From: Doris montereyensis
Taxonomy: Eukaryota > Mollusca > Gastropoda > Nudibranchia > Dorididae
Reading direction: 5' to 3'
Assembly (NCBI GenBank): GCA_037039925.1
Contig: JAXRKP010000411.1
Location: forward strand, 185,001 to 249,000
DNA: 64,000 nt
Shown: positions 20,701 through 35,654 of the stretch, in pieces
Numbering within the stretch: position 1 is the first letter of the stretch
Layout: each line of letters starts with the position of its first letter
Translations under genes and position numbers: made by a program
The notes under the pieces: model-generated
What the model was told of the DNA's origin: nothing
The model's input: the letters and a program-made list of their open reading frames with translations, nothing else
The model's database searches: none

Positions 20701-21926
20701 CACAACATTTTTTATTTCCTTGATGAGCGGTACCTTCTTGCCAGCATCAAACTGTGTGAGCTTCACAGTAAAACTTGTCTTCTCTCTTTTAGGTTCAGCG
20801 TCTTCTTCTTCCTCCTTGAAAGCAAGGATGTGAAAGTTCATGAATAAGGGAAAACAATTTAATTTAAAACTCCCATGCTCTATAATACTTTTTAAGTTTA
20901 AGGCATTTGTAGAGATTAATACACATGCAACATTCACAAAAAATGGCACAGAAATTCAAACAATTTTGACTATTATCTTTCTTTAATTTCTTCATTAACC
21001 GTGGGAAAAAATAAATGAATTGCCAACATAATTACATTTGCACTTGTACACATGGTGATGTGCACACTTTTCCTCCCCTTGTATATGTAGTCACACACAC
21101 AACCCCCCCCTAGTCCAGTTTAAAATAAGGAAAGAAGTGTTGAGGGATAATGGCTCATTCGAAATGTTCAGTGGCGCTTAACATGATTTATAATAAAGTT
21201 AATAAAAAGTTTTACAGTTACAGTACCGGTAACAAAAAGATCTTCATGAGATAATAATAAAATACAGCAGAAAAACTTCATAAAGAAGATTATGTATAAC
21301 TTAAATCAGTGCATTTGATTAAAGAGGATAAAGCCTGGTTGCAAAACAAACATCTCCTTACCACTAACACAACAAAAATGACATAGTCAAAGTGGGTATC
21401 AAAATCATTTACAAAATAGCAATAGTAGTTAATCGTAAGATAATTCTGAAAAAAGATTTTTACCTTTGGTGCTGCAGCAGGCATGGCACCCATGGCCATC
21501 ATTGGAGCATCTTTGATGTTCAAGGTTGTCTGAGAGGGGTGAAGATAAATAAATAAAGTTTTAAAATGTTATGTTTCTTCATGGAAAAGTTAGTCAATGT
21601 TGTTGTACCATTATTTATAATGAATCGCATCATACAATCTTCATAACTTGAATATTCTATTGAAAGCGAGATGTAATAATTATAGTATTAATAGAGAGCA
21701 AAAGTAATGGACAAACCTTTAACAATTCATTTAAGTCAGCTACTTCCAGAGAGTAAGTTTGCTGATGTCAGTGACCAGTTGCTCAATTTTTGGTGAATAA
21801 TGCTTAGGGGCACCCTCTGGTGAGGGTGGTGGAATGACATCTGTTGATGTGCTGAAAGATGAGCTCTGATGATTGGCTATGGTTGTAGCAGACTGAGTAA
21901 GCAGCCTTTGATATCGTAGTGCCAAC
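17597..21926 (-). CDS. MRPL12: Mitochondrial ribosomal protein L12 (bL12m), exon 1 not found, one frameshift
   Basis: This is the L7/L12 stalk protein of the mitochondrial large ribosomal subunit, which recruits translational GTPases. In transcription order, exons are 21926-21717, 21529-21464, 20814-20680 and 17713-17597. The N-terminal dimerisation region reads YSPKIEQLVTDISKLTL, then NELLK, TTLNIKDAP. A hinge rich in Met, Ala and Pro and an acidic EEEEDAEPK run follow. The C-terminal domain reads EKTSFTVKLTQFDAGKKVPL, IKEIKNVV, GLNLVQAKKFVESAPQIVR, ISKEEAEKLK and ends GAQIEIE. One base is missing near 21751: CTC TGG AAG TAG stands where LLEVADLNELLK is expected. The first exon, which should carry the initiator Met and transit peptide, must lie above 21926. 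I could not identify it. Confidence 0.93.
18620..18885 (-). mobile_element. SINE family A copy, well preserved
   Basis: Reversed, the head reads GTTGGCCGAGCGGTTAGGAT, a clean tRNA A box of Ser/Leu type. A partly deleted B box (GTCCCGAGTTCC) and the full body ending in ACTCCGGCTCTATAGGCC follow. Confidence 0.8.
19150..19480 (-). mobile_element. Possible piggyBac-like relic
   Basis: The minus strand encodes acidic fragments (DSDDEIEVHRHDDD and SDDSNSSTESVESDDD, offset by one base). A GAAAATTTCATG...AAGTTATGATTTTT stretch follows and is also found beside the piggyBac-like fragment at 53.6 kb, in the same order. Tentative. Confidence 0.3.
20680..20814 (-). CDS. MRPL12: MRPL12 exon, core of L7/L12 C-terminal domain
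   Basis: Acceptor TTTCAAG, donor GTAAGT. Phase 0 at both ends. Codes EEEEDAEPKREKTSFTVKL through GLNLVQ. Confidence 0.93.
21464..21529 (-). CDS. MRPL12: MRPL12 exon, hinge
   Basis: Acceptor CTCTCAG, donor GTAAAA. Sixty-six bases in phase 0, coding TTLNIKDAPMMAMGAMPAAA and PK. Confidence 0.88.
21717..21926 (-). CDS. MRPL12: MRPL12 first recognised exon, with single-base deletion near 21751
   Basis: Acceptor TTTTTCCTAAG, weak donor GTTTGT. Codes LALRYQRLLTQSATTIANHQ, FSTSTDVIPPPSPEG and the dimerisation helix. One base is missing between SKLTL and ADLNELLK. Confidence 0.85.
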
Positions 21927-23344
21927 CTTAGGAAAAAGACAAAATGAGTAGACAGGCTACAAGGCTGTGTAAAGAAACATGTGGACATAACTGCTGACCT
22001 TTTTAAATTGAAAAACAGATTCTCACATAAACTAAGTCTTATTGCCCAATGGGCATAATAGTCCAGAAAATGTTGATACGTTAATTTGAATTAACCTCCT
22101 TTTTAAGGTAAATAACAACAATTTCAGCGATCTTCTGGTGAAGTACAAAGGTAGTTTTGTGAACTCAGATGTGCATCCAGAACTTTTCCCCAAGTCTCTC
22201 TGAGTCACAATGAGTGTGCTGAAATCCGGCAAGTACTGTACAGTTATTGTACAGCAGAGCTCACTTACAGAACGACCCCGGTTGCAACGGGAGCTTGCTT
22301 ACATTATATACAACAGTTTTTTAAATCCCAGATTTCTGCGCTATCCCCTATCTAGGCATAAGTACTCCTTTTATAGCATCCTACCCCATTCCATCCCTTT
22401 TGTTTTATTTCATTAAAATACACTTTTTAAAGCATGCCTGTCTTCTGTTATCGCAACCCTGCGATTTACCTAAAGGTTACCAGCCTGCCCATTTCATTGT
22501 TCACTACCGTGGTGTTAATAGTTAACCAAAGCGAGTATTTGAGTAATGCAAAAGGAAAACGAAAGGAGATGGTATTTGATATCAAGAACAGAGTCTAAAA
22601 TTCTTCAAGGAGGCGAAGCACAAAACATGTAATTCTTAAATCTAAACCCTGGATTTATGGCAATAGACATTTAAAAAATTGAGAATCGTACTCAAACCTC
22701 TAGTTATATCCTACTATCAGTCCAAATAGCCCAATCCCCCAGCTCTGGCATAGTTAGGACATATTTGGCCTAAACATCGTGACATCCCATATCCGGGATG
22801 TTTAAGCCGTATGTGGCCCAAATATACCTAGCTTTGGTATCAATGAGTACTAATTTATAAAAACAAGTTTTGCCCTGGCCTGTCATCAGGCACATTCATT
22901 TAATTTTCACTTGTGAGCTCAATTCAGTAATATAATAACTGGAGATGACAATAACATATATATACATAAGTCAAACCACCTATATCACGAAATCAATTTC
23001 CATTGAAACAGAACCTGTTTTAGTTTTAGGCACAATTGAAATTTAATCCAAATTTAGTGAGTTGAAGCTAAAATTATTACTAAATTGGCCATTGTGTCAC
23101 AGCTGTCTGATGTGGTAAATTCAAAATTTGAATTTTTGCAAGGCACTGATAAGCAACAAAGATGTGGATGAGATGCCAGAGTGACCTAACTTTGGATCAG
23201 GGTAGAGGGGTGGTAAGGCAAACGTTTGGGGATAGTGATAGAGATTTGAATTTGACTTTAGCCTCTGCTACTTGGATGTGCCAGACTATGAAAGTTCTTT
23301 CATATTTTTTTTAAAAGGCTCAGCGCTCAAAGGTTTTTGTTTTT
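21927..23344. other. Region 5' of MRPL12; no assigned gene
   Basis: Should contain MRPL12 exon 1 and promoter, but I could not place them. A good minus-strand donor GTAAGTGAG exists near 22265, with no convincing transit peptide before it. The foldback at 22738 also lies here. Confidence 0.4.
22738..22838. repeat. Imperfect foldback of about 100 bp
   Basis: The arms pair around ACATCCC-ATATCC-GGGATGT. Outer blocks TTTGGCCTAAACATC and GATGTTTAAGCCGTATGTGG are complementary with mismatches. Possibly a tiny foldback element. Confidence 0.5.
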
Positions 23345-23645
23345 CAGCGCCAACACTCATACTCAAACTTGTACTTTGCACACTTCTTCCTGGTCTAAGT
23401 CCACTTTGAGGTTCTTCAATCTGATACTCTTTTCATCAGTCTCACTTCTATTATCCTGGCGTACACTTAGTAGTGATATCCTTCAATAGTTTGAGTATTC
23501 CAAAGTTGATTCTTTCTTGTGTATTGGTACCACTGTTCCCTTTTTCGCATTCATCTTGCACCTGTTTCATCTTCCATGCTTGTTGTCATATTGCATGCAG
23601 TCTGTTTTTCAGCCTTGGTTTTTAATAGTTTCTGGATAAACTTGA
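23345..23645 (-). mobile_element. LINE fragment C (RT region)
   Basis: Minus strand corresponds to about 1180-1490 of LINE copy A: GATCAAGTTTATCCAGAAAC, then the PIHKK-type block, then the GACTTAGACCAGGAAGAAGT region. It abuts the 3'-truncated end of copy B head to tail. Confidence 0.7.
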
Positions 23646-23649
23646 TCAG

Positions 23650-26600
23650 GACAATAAACTGTGTTGTATACTGCCATATTGGTTTTTGTTGACAATTGTT
23701 GCCTTTCCTAGATAGTTATGTATTGTCATTGCCTTTTGGATTCTCTGGCTGATTTCTTCTCTTAGTTTTCAATCTGAGTTAATCATTACTCCTAGGTAAT
23801 TGTAGCTTTGAACTTGTTGTAAATTCTCCCTGCCCAATTAAAAAATTTGCGTTTTAGCTTCCCTAGTTACTAGCATTGTTTTGGTTTTCTTTGCATTTCA
23901 TTTACACTCATTCCTCTTTTATTTAGTTCACTAGTCGTATTGATATTTGACTGACGGTTACCTTCTGACTTTCCAAACAGAACTAAATCATCAGCAAATG
24001 AAAGCATTCATACATTTTCTGGTTTGAGTTTCCACATACCTTCATTCGTTTTCTTCATTTTTGGGGATGCCTTTGTGACTGAATCCATAAATGTGATAAA
24101 CAAAAGAGGACTTAGGATACAACCCTGTCTCACTCGTATATCTACATCAAATTCTTCAGACACCTTTCCAGTTACTCTCACTGCATGTTGGTTTATTGTA
24201 AACATTTTTTAATGGCTTCTATTAAATTTTGCTTTACATTGTGTTCTTTTAAGGAATGTCATAATTTGTCCCTCCTCATAGTGTCCTTTTCTAAGCCAAT
24301 AAAATATAGGTGCAAGTCAATGTTTCTCTCAAGGAATTTTTCTTTTATTTGTGAGACCGTAAGTATGTGGTCTTGTATACTTCTTCCTAGTCTATATCCA
24401 CTTTGATGTTCTTCAATCTGATCCTCTACTCTTTTCCTTAGTCTCATTTCCAGTATCCTGGCATACACTTTTCCAGTACGCCGAAGAGTGATACACTAGT
24501 AATGACCGCCACCTTAATGCCCGTTTTGCCTAAATGTCAGCAATCTCAGTGAAACTGTTTTTTAGTATATATATATTGCCCCTCTAAATGCTGCTTCAAA
24601 GCCAAGATTTTCGCCTAAATGCCTGGTCTCAACGGCAATTGAAGGCATCTTCTTCAGATTATTATAAAGTTTGTCCGTAATGATTAAAATTTAAAAAACC
24701 CAAAAAACAACAAAACCTATCACTAATATTATATGGCTTATGCCCATCAAAATGTGCCATGCATTGTAACCACTCTTCCTTATGTATCCATTGTAGTGTA
24801 ATAAAAGATAACTAGTCTTCTCTTTATAACTCCATCCACTGTACATCACAGCTATTGTTCCATTGGATCACCGGTTTGTCACTAGGTAATTAGAATTGAA
24901 CAATCTTACGGACTCCGCCCATGGCTCTCTCTCTTGATACTTGATGTCGTAAGTGGCATGCAATCACCTGGCGTTTTTAATAGACTGGCATTGGCCGTAT
25001 CCATTGTGCCTTCAGGTCTTTGAGGCAAGCGATGGTCAACAGACCTCACAAAATAAAATAGGGCATTGAAATAAAGTTTTGTAAAGAATTCAAAAAAGAA
25101 AGCCTGTTTATTAAAATCACAAACACGGAGGTAAATGTTGAAGGTTTGCACCATGCTCGATGACCTCACTTCCTGAAGATCTGATAACACCCCCCCCCCC
25201 CCAAATTGTTGCTCCTGACCTATTTTTGCACAAACACTGGGCATTTAGGCAGTCACTACTAGTGTATCCCTTTATAGTTTGAGCATTCCATTGTTGATCC
25301 TTTCTTGTGTATTTGTACTCCCATTCCCCTTTTCCATTTGTTTGACACCTGTTTTGACTTCCATGCTTGTTGACATATTGCACGTAGTAGTTTGTCTGCC
25401 TCTCTTTCTTGGTTTTTAATTATTTCTGGATAAATTTGATCTGCTCCTGGGGCCTTGCTTAATTTCACTTTTCTTACAGCTGCTTGGATTTTGTTTCATT
25501 GAGATATCTACATCTTCAGCTGTCTCATTTGGATTACTCATTTCTCTTACTAATTGATCTGTACTCCTGGTTATATATGGTCTGGAGGGATTGTATAATT
25601 GTTGAAAATACTTTCTCCACGCTATAGGGTGCCTTTGTTCATTAATTGTGAAAAATGAGACAGAAAGATAATCATAGGGAATAAATGGAAATCATGCTTA
25701 AGTAGAAAGTGTGATACTGATAAGGTGAAAACACATCGTGTTTACAGCCGTTTGAAACTTGCAATTCCCTAAACCAACAGTGCCAAAGTCAATGGTTTTT
25801 GACATTTTTCTCTTAATGACGTAATTGTGACTAAGGCACACTATTGAAATGACCCCTTCAATCGTTGAAAATATTGTCTCCATGATTTCGATGTCTTCCT
25901 TCATTATTTCTCCTTTGGTATTCTTAATTTGTCGCATAGGGCCTGTTTTGGTCTTTCTCATGCTCTCCGGAACAGCGTTAGATTGCCTTGGTAGCTTTCT
26001 TGAAGAGTTTGTCTAAACTTTTCCCAATGTTCCTGTTGTCCTTTTCTCACATAAGTTATCCATCGTATCTCTTTGCAATTGTAAGTATTTCTTCAAGGCA
26101 TTCTTCTTTTCTTTGACTTCAATTTTGACATTCTAACTCTACCATGGTGTTCTTTTCCCACTTCCTTTTATTTGTTTCCTACCACATACCTCTTCTGTAC
26201 AACAACCGCTTCCTTATATTTATACACAGCTGCCACTTTTCTTCTATTGTGCTATTACTTAGATCAATTTACCTTTCACTAATCAATCTTTTTGTCCTAG
26301 ATTGGTGTATCTGCTTTACTTCTACTTTCTAGTTTATTCAGTTCTTTTATCTCGAGTTAAGAAGCTTTCTTTTCAATTTTTCTGTTTGTTTTCCTCAGTG
26401 ATCTCATTTTTGCAATGACTAGGCGATGATCACTAAATATTTCCATTGCACTGTAAAAAAGGGAACTGCTAACTATTAATATTATGTAGTCTATGATTGA
26501 CTTTTCACTTTGGTCTTCATTTACTCTTGTAAATTTGTGGAAAAAAAAAGTGTTGGCTATTTTCATGTTATTCTTTAGACAAAAGGCTATAATTCTCTCT

Positions 26601-26945
26601 CCATTTCGAGAAGTTGTCTCTCCTTTTTTTATGCCTTTTACAAATGCATTTGAAGGCCTACTCCTGCTGTAGCTCTATCCTTTACATCTTCTCCTGAAAA
26701 GATTAAAAGTATGATTTGGTCCTAAATTTTCTATTCCTTGTCCTTTTTATTTGAATTTTCCCATTTCTTCAGCTGATTCTAATTTTTTCCCATTTATTGC
26801 CCTAACATTTCATGCTCCAAAAATCACCGTCCTTGCTTCGTTTCAGGGGTCGTCTTCGAGGGGTCAGTCCGAACATTTCACATTATGTCCTCTGAGTCTA
26901 ATTGGTTTGGGTAAGCAGGTGATTAGCCCACTGTACCCTAGGTAG
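23650..26945 (-). mobile_element. LINE copy B, same family as copy A, interrupted
   Basis: Read on the minus strand. The endonuclease start has a decayed WNVR-like motif (about 26810) and KIANTFF...SEKSIIDYI (26357-26566). RT pieces are GADQIYPEIIKNQ and IHKKGSTMECSNYK (25259-25468), then YARILEMRLRKRVEDQIEEH and QSGYRLGRSIQDH (24259-24468). RQGCILSPLLFITFMDS lies at about 24080-24130 and SFADDLVLFGKSE, with an intact F-A-DD box, at about 23960-24000. A TIR element (24494-25264) splits it. An unrelated stretch of about 270 bp at 25600-25870 lies between two similar GTTGAAAATA segments. Many stops make it inactive. Confidence 0.85.
24494..25264 (-). mobile_element. TIR DNA element (MITE-like), copy 2, nested in LINE B
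   Basis: TIRs read CACTAGTARTGACYGCC, with TA directly outside both ends (24492-24493 and 25265-25266). Against LINE copy A, the interrupted LINE sequence rejoins across one TA. This gives a clean empty-site comparison. Internal blocks match copy 1. It has a C14 run near 25190 and no transposase. Confidence 0.85.
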
Positions 26946-26954
26946 GTGGTAGAG

Positions 26955-27160
26955 TTTGATTGTGATTTTCTGTCGGGGTTCCCCAGCCCTTGGTCAACCA
27001 AGGCAGCAAGTTGTAATTTTCTGTCAGGGTTGACTCCTTAGCCTTTGATCAGCCAAGACCATCCTGTAAGGCAGCAGGTTGTGATTTTCGGTCAGGGTTG
27101 ACTCCTTAACCTTTGGTCAGCCAAGACCAGTCTGCAACGAAGCAGGTTGTGATTTTTTTG
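26955..27160 (-). repeat. Minisatellite of about 68 bp units, likely LINE 5' monomers
   Basis: Two near-complete units and two partial ones repeat GTGATTTTCTGTCAGGGTTG, ACTCCTTAGCC, TCAGCCAAGACC and AGGCAGCAGGTT. They sit directly upstream, in LINE orientation, of the endonuclease start of copy B. Confidence 0.7.
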
Positions 27161-27414
27161 TCAGTTTTAAAAAAATTGAACCGTAGAATTCAAGAAACAA
27201 AAGCAAGAAAAAAAAAGGAAAGATTGAAAACATGTAGATCTAGTTCCATGTCCCAATTTTGAAGTATGAACTCACTTCCTTACTTAAAACTGAATTTCAC
27301 ACACTATCGAAAATCAATGATTAGAACTTCTCTTATTTTTGTTTTGTTATAAGCTCTTGAACATCTAGATTCTAGTATCTAATTCACTTCTTTTCTTCCA
27401 CTACAGAGTCACAT

Positions 27415-27720
27415 ATAAACTAGATCTAGTTCATTGTCCAATCATTAAATAAATTAATGTTATGGTCACAGAAAATAATAATAAAAACAATTCAAACATG
27501 CACAGATCTAGATCTAGACTAGTAATCTTGAGCTAGATCTAGAATAGAATGTAGATCTATTTATACAATCAAAAAAAAATTTTAGATCTTAGATTCTAGA
27601 TTAGATCTAGAGATCTAGATCTAGACTCTATTACTATAAACGTAGAATGTAGAAACAAATCTCTCTAAGGTCTAGATTCTAGATCTAGATCTAGATCTAA
27701 GTCGTCCACTTTCACAGATT
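27415..27720. repeat. AGATCT/TCTAGA-rich low-complexity block
   Basis: Dense overlapping TCTAGATCTAGATCTAG motifs, especially 27500-27550, 27590-27630 and 27665-27700. A further block lies at 28460-28545. Confidence 0.75.
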
Positions 27721-27944
27721 ACAAAAAGATACATTAGAAAAGACACCTTCTGCAATAATTGAGGTTAGCAACGCAGAAAGTCATTTTTCTGGCGGCTTGC
27801 ATTTTTTCCAGGAGTCAGGGCTTCCAACAGCGATTGAAATCGGTATAGATCTATGTACCTCACAAACTCACATGCGAAAGTAGCGAGTAGAGGACGAGCA
27901 AGCGGCATCAACCGGATGTTGAATGTGTATCGAAACCAGTCGGA

Positions 27945-28098
27945 GTGAATAATCACTGCCGTAGCGATTGGTCTACATGCTCTATTTTAATTAATTTTGC
28001 TTTGTATTCACTAGTTCCGCTTTGAATTGGTGTGCATGCTACTTTCGATTTCTATTACTTGTTTATGTCCATTGTCGTAGCCTCTCAATTTCAACGCT
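27945..28098 (+). promoter_or_regulatory. Probable TMA16 promoter and 5' UTR
   Basis: Holds an inverted CCAAT box (ATTGG, about 27968) some 130 bp before the ATG. No TATA box is evident. Confidence 0.35.
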
Positions 28099-31235
<3,137 letters not shown>

Positions 31236-34070
31236 TTTTCATACGAATGGTTTTAGTTAGCATATTATGTCCTTTGAAAATTATACCAACATGGGAATTA
31301 AGTTTGGCCATAAATGAAAGGATGTAGTGGTCATGAGATGAAGGTGGAGTTATTTATTAAGGATGGGAGAGGGGGGAGATAGGTAATCAGACAGGCAGAT
31401 AGATTCAGATGGTCTTTAATCAATAGAAAATTGGAGAAATTGTGTGCTTATCATGATATTGATTTGTAATGTGTAAGACAATGACATCGTCAGATGCATG
31501 TACTGGGACAAACCAATGTGTGGTTTTCTGTAATTGTTATTTATTCTGTTGGCTATTTTTTTTTCCTTATCAGATTTGTCTTGTCACAGCAGTCTCATTA
31601 TTTATTATTTGTGCTTCTCCTGTGTAAGTTCATCTAGTTAGATTTAAGATAAATTATTCAACAATTTTATGGTGATGAGTCCTTCCCTGTTAATGTTAAG
31701 TATGCTGTAGTGTATTTAAAGCACAAATTTTGACATCTGTGGTTTATGATTGACTGCTGATTTTGAAGCATTGAAGTTATGGATTTCTATCTAAGCATTA
31801 TCAGCCCTGTCATGATCAGATTCGGACAGACACTGAACACACCTTTTCTCGCCTCACGCTGCTGTGAATGGGGGTACATGAACCAGCTCGGTAGGTAGCG
31901 AGTCCCACTTATGATTGAGATTTTGTTTGGTGATTTTTTAGCGAAATGTTCCACTGCAGTGCCAGTCTTTCTTTTTCACCTCCTTATCCTCCTCATTCTG
32001 AAGTTGTCACAAAGCATGAAATAATTGGCAAAAGTTAAGTTACGTTTCTTCACGTTTTTTTAAGATCCATAAAGCCAGAGGTTATCTTTGACTTTTGTGA
32101 TATGATGAAGTGAAGCATCAGTTCTTGGATAAGACACTGGTCTGTCTCTGTCAATTATCATGGTTTTACTCCTCAGTTGAGAACCTTACTTATTTGTACC
32201 TGAGTTGAGTGTGCAAATGTGAGTTGAATGTTTTTCTCTCAACGAACACAACATCATATTCCTCCTAAGCAACACAACATTGTCAGGATTCAAACCTACA
32301 ATGCTACAGATGCCACTTGATATTGTTGGTATGTACATATACATGTACAGTATTATGAAATCAGAGCCACAGAAAGAGAGACCATTTACTTACTTACACC
32401 ATCTCATTTGAGACTTGTTTCAACATGTCAAATGCATTTGTTGGAAAAAAAAAAAAATTAATGCCATAATAATGATTTTGGCTATAGGCTTTGTATATGA
32501 TGTAGAATATGTCTTTGTATTACTATTAGTTTTACTACTCTACGGACATGGAATTGTTGGGAATTTCACCTTTTGGTTTTGTTGTAGTCTTTTTTCCATC
32601 TGATAGCCTACCTACTTGATTGAACTTGCACTTGGCAAATCCAAAGATACACAAATAATACTGTAATGAAACAATGACTTAGGCTACATATTTATTTAAA
32701 TATAATAATAATATGTGCGTGTGCATGTATCAATCATAGGGAGAAAAGGGGTCTTCTTGGTAATATCAACCTTTGATTTGATCTCCATGTCAACTATCAA
32801 AGAAATATGATAACAAAAACAATAAGGAAACACAATGCAAATCAAAAAGAAGGAAAAACAATAAAGAAAACAAGAGTTTTTCCCCTAGTTAATCACAAAC
32901 CCAGGGCTGCATTTACCTCCCTTAGCCTAACCTGTAGAAGTTCTTAATTGAATTTGAATGCTACATTGCTAGTTATTGAAATTGAAACACTGGTTTTATT
33001 TTTTTCCTCACATCTGTCTATTCTGTTTTTCTATTTGTTAGTTTCCTTTTTCATAATAAGCCTTTTTCCTTTTATTGGATTTTATGTGGAAAGTTGTCAG
33101 CTAAAAAAAGTTCTATTTTTTATGTGAAAGCTTTTTTTATTTTAAAGAAAAATTATTAATATGTAACATTAAGATAAACTGCAGGCTACTACATTGTACA
33201 TGTGTTTTTTGAAAATCAGGATAGTCACATCACAAACTGAATAGATAGATGAGTGCCATTGCCATACATTATATTATATAAATTTATATTCCGTGCATTC
33301 TAATTTTTTTTACATGCATTTTAATTGTGCTTAGCATGCTCCAGTTTGTCACACTATGAAATGTACAAAGTGGGCCTAATGGAAAGATCAATATATATGA
33401 CCTTTTTTTAATATGTTATTCAAACAAATCCACACTATAAAGATCAACCTTTTTGTTTGTTGTAAAGGGAAAAGCCACAATATGCACTCCATAGTGTATG
33501 TTTAAATTAAAATTGTATTCACATTAACTAAGATCTCTGGCTCGTCTTAATTTGTGACTATGACTGACTATTCGTTGTTTTCTTTTGTCCTTCTACCATT
33601 ACTAAATGTTATCTTTCATGAGATAATACCAGACTGGATAAGATGCTACTCCTTGCTTTATTTATTATTTGTCAAGGGCTGATTGTGTGGTTTAGAAAGA
33701 TGTTTTAGTTTTACTCCATTGAAATTTGCCTGTTGGCCGCATGTAGTAATTGCATGATGAATTACAAATGTAAAGAGGAGCATCAAAATGAAAGATAGCT
33801 GTAGCACCTGCCAATGACCTTCCTTTTTTAGGAATGACAGTACATTACATTGTATGGGGGATGGGAAGAGTTCTCCACAAAGTACGATTTTACTCAATAT
33901 GTTTTGAGTTTAGGATAGGTATTGCAAGTCGATATTAATATTACCGGCCGTGGTGATCATAATTTTTTTAATAGTTAAGGATTTTAATACACATCATGAT
34001 TAACATTAAAACTAAAAAAGAGGCTGGTAGTAACCGGCAACGACACCAACCACACTTACTTGCACTTGCA
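31236..34070. other. TMA16 3' flank and intergenic DNA
   Basis: AT-rich, with no recognised gene. Includes a degenerate SINE-A copy (32055-32325). Small open frames show no family resemblance. Confidence 0.5.
32055..32325 (-). mobile_element. SINE family A copy, strongly diverged
   Basis: Keeps the order of family A blocks: ATAAAGCCAGAGGTTATC, GAAGTGAAGCA, TTTTACTCCTCAGTTGAGAA, ACACAACAT and a B-box-like AGGATTCAAACCTACA. Confidence 0.55.
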
Positions 34071-34071
34071 T

Positions 34072-34073
<2 letters not shown>

Positions 34074-34154
<81 letters not shown>
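34074..34154. repeat. (TA)n microsatellite, about 80 bp
   Basis: Pure TA array directly before the first unit of the 34 kb duplication. A shorter AT array (34543-34581) precedes the second unit. Confidence 0.97.
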
Positions 34155-34159
<5 letters not shown>

Positions 34160-34196
34160 TACTGTATATCTATACATGTATATAATTACATGTATG

Positions 34197-34920
34197 AGAT
34201 GAGTTGGTCGATCTTTGTTCGCCAAAGGCTCTGTTGATAGGCCACTAAGAGTAACCATATTTTGCATGTAGGCTTTATAAATCATCCCCAGATCATTTTT
34301 ATTTGAGAAAGTGTTCTGCCGAAAATGACGTTGATTTAATGTAAACTTCATTGTTTACCTGCTTTTGCGAGTACATGTCTCATTTTCATTCAGCTAGCCC
34401 GCCATTTTGAACAGGTTATACTGGGTAATTAAAAAATTTAGGAATAACAGTTTTAACACCTCACGCCTACCTGCCTCACCTCAGAATTGAATACTAGCCC
34501 GATCTAATATCGTACGTGGCTACCCGGGGGAAATGTGCTTACATATATATTTTTTTAAAATAAAAAAATATATATATATATAATTATGAGTGTGTCGATC
34601 TTTGTTCGCCAAAGACTCTGTTGACAGGCCACTAAGAGTAATCATATTTTGTGTGTAAGCTTTACATTATTAAATCATCCCCAGGTCGTGTTTGTTCGAA
34701 AAAAAGTTCTGCCAAACGAGAGGTTAAAACTTCATTATTTCCCCGTCTTTGTGAGTATCATTTTCGTTCAGCTAGCTCGCCATTTTGAACAGGTTATACT
34801 AGGGAATTAAAAAGTTGGAATAGTGTCTTCACGCCCATCTCCGTAACCTCAGAATTGAATACTAACCCGATCTAATAATCGTACGTGGTACCACCCGGGG
34901 TGTAACATGCCTGTATATAC
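34197..34920 (+). repeat. Tandem duplication, two units of about 350 bp
   Basis: Unit 1 (34197-34550) and unit 2 (34586-34920) share GTCGATCTTTGTTCGCCAAA, CCACTAAGAGTAA, CGCCATTTTGAACAGGTTAT, CCTCAGAATTGAATACTA and ATCGTACGTGG in order. They differ by many substitutions and small indels, so the duplication is old. Confidence 0.85.
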
Positions 34921-35434
34921 GTGTGTATGTGATATATAGGTCTACATATGTATTAATATGTATATAATGTATATACTCACAGTCACCACAGACAGATTAT
35001 ATGGTGCGATCCAGTGAATGTTTCTTTTAACTTTATTTGTAATGACATGTGTGCCGCCACTGCTAACCCAAGTAACTAGATCTAGATCTACATGTATTAT
35101 TATTAAAATCAACTATTTTCACATGACTGTTGAATGAATGAGTTTATTTGACCTACTGGAAAGGTCAGATGGGATGATGTCAGAATGATGCACGTAATTG
35201 GGAGCTTACCTCAACTGAGTTGAGAACGTAAGTAAAGTAAAGGACATGTAAATTAAGTCCCATGCTCAGGGAGGGGGGAGGGGTGGGCAACCAGGAGGAA
35301 TAGGTGATGTAAAGTTGTTTTAATTGTTTTGTTTACTACCACCCACACTCACTCCCCCCCTCCCCATTTCTCTTGCCTTCTTCACCCCCCCCCTTCTTTT
35401 TTCTCCCGCTCAGTCTGTCTGTCCGTCTATGTCT

Positions 35435-35511
<77 letters not shown>
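35435..35511 (+). repeat. (TC)n-(AC)n compound microsatellite
   Basis: About 64 bp of TC followed by about 14 bp of AC. Confidence 0.97.
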
Positions 35512-35512
<1 letters not shown>

Positions 35513-35654
35513 ACAGAGAACGATAGCAAAAAGATATCAACTAACATTGGTAGTAAAATAAGTAATGTTAGTCAAACACTAAGAGCACACAATTACATTA
35601 TTGAGTACATCTGGTGGGCGCAAACTGGCAATGAAAATATTGAAAATCCATCTT

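Noticed and set aside
26955..27160. CRISPR array
   Set aside because: The repeats are long (about 68 bp), contiguous without spacers, and in a eukaryotic genome. They are a minisatellite.
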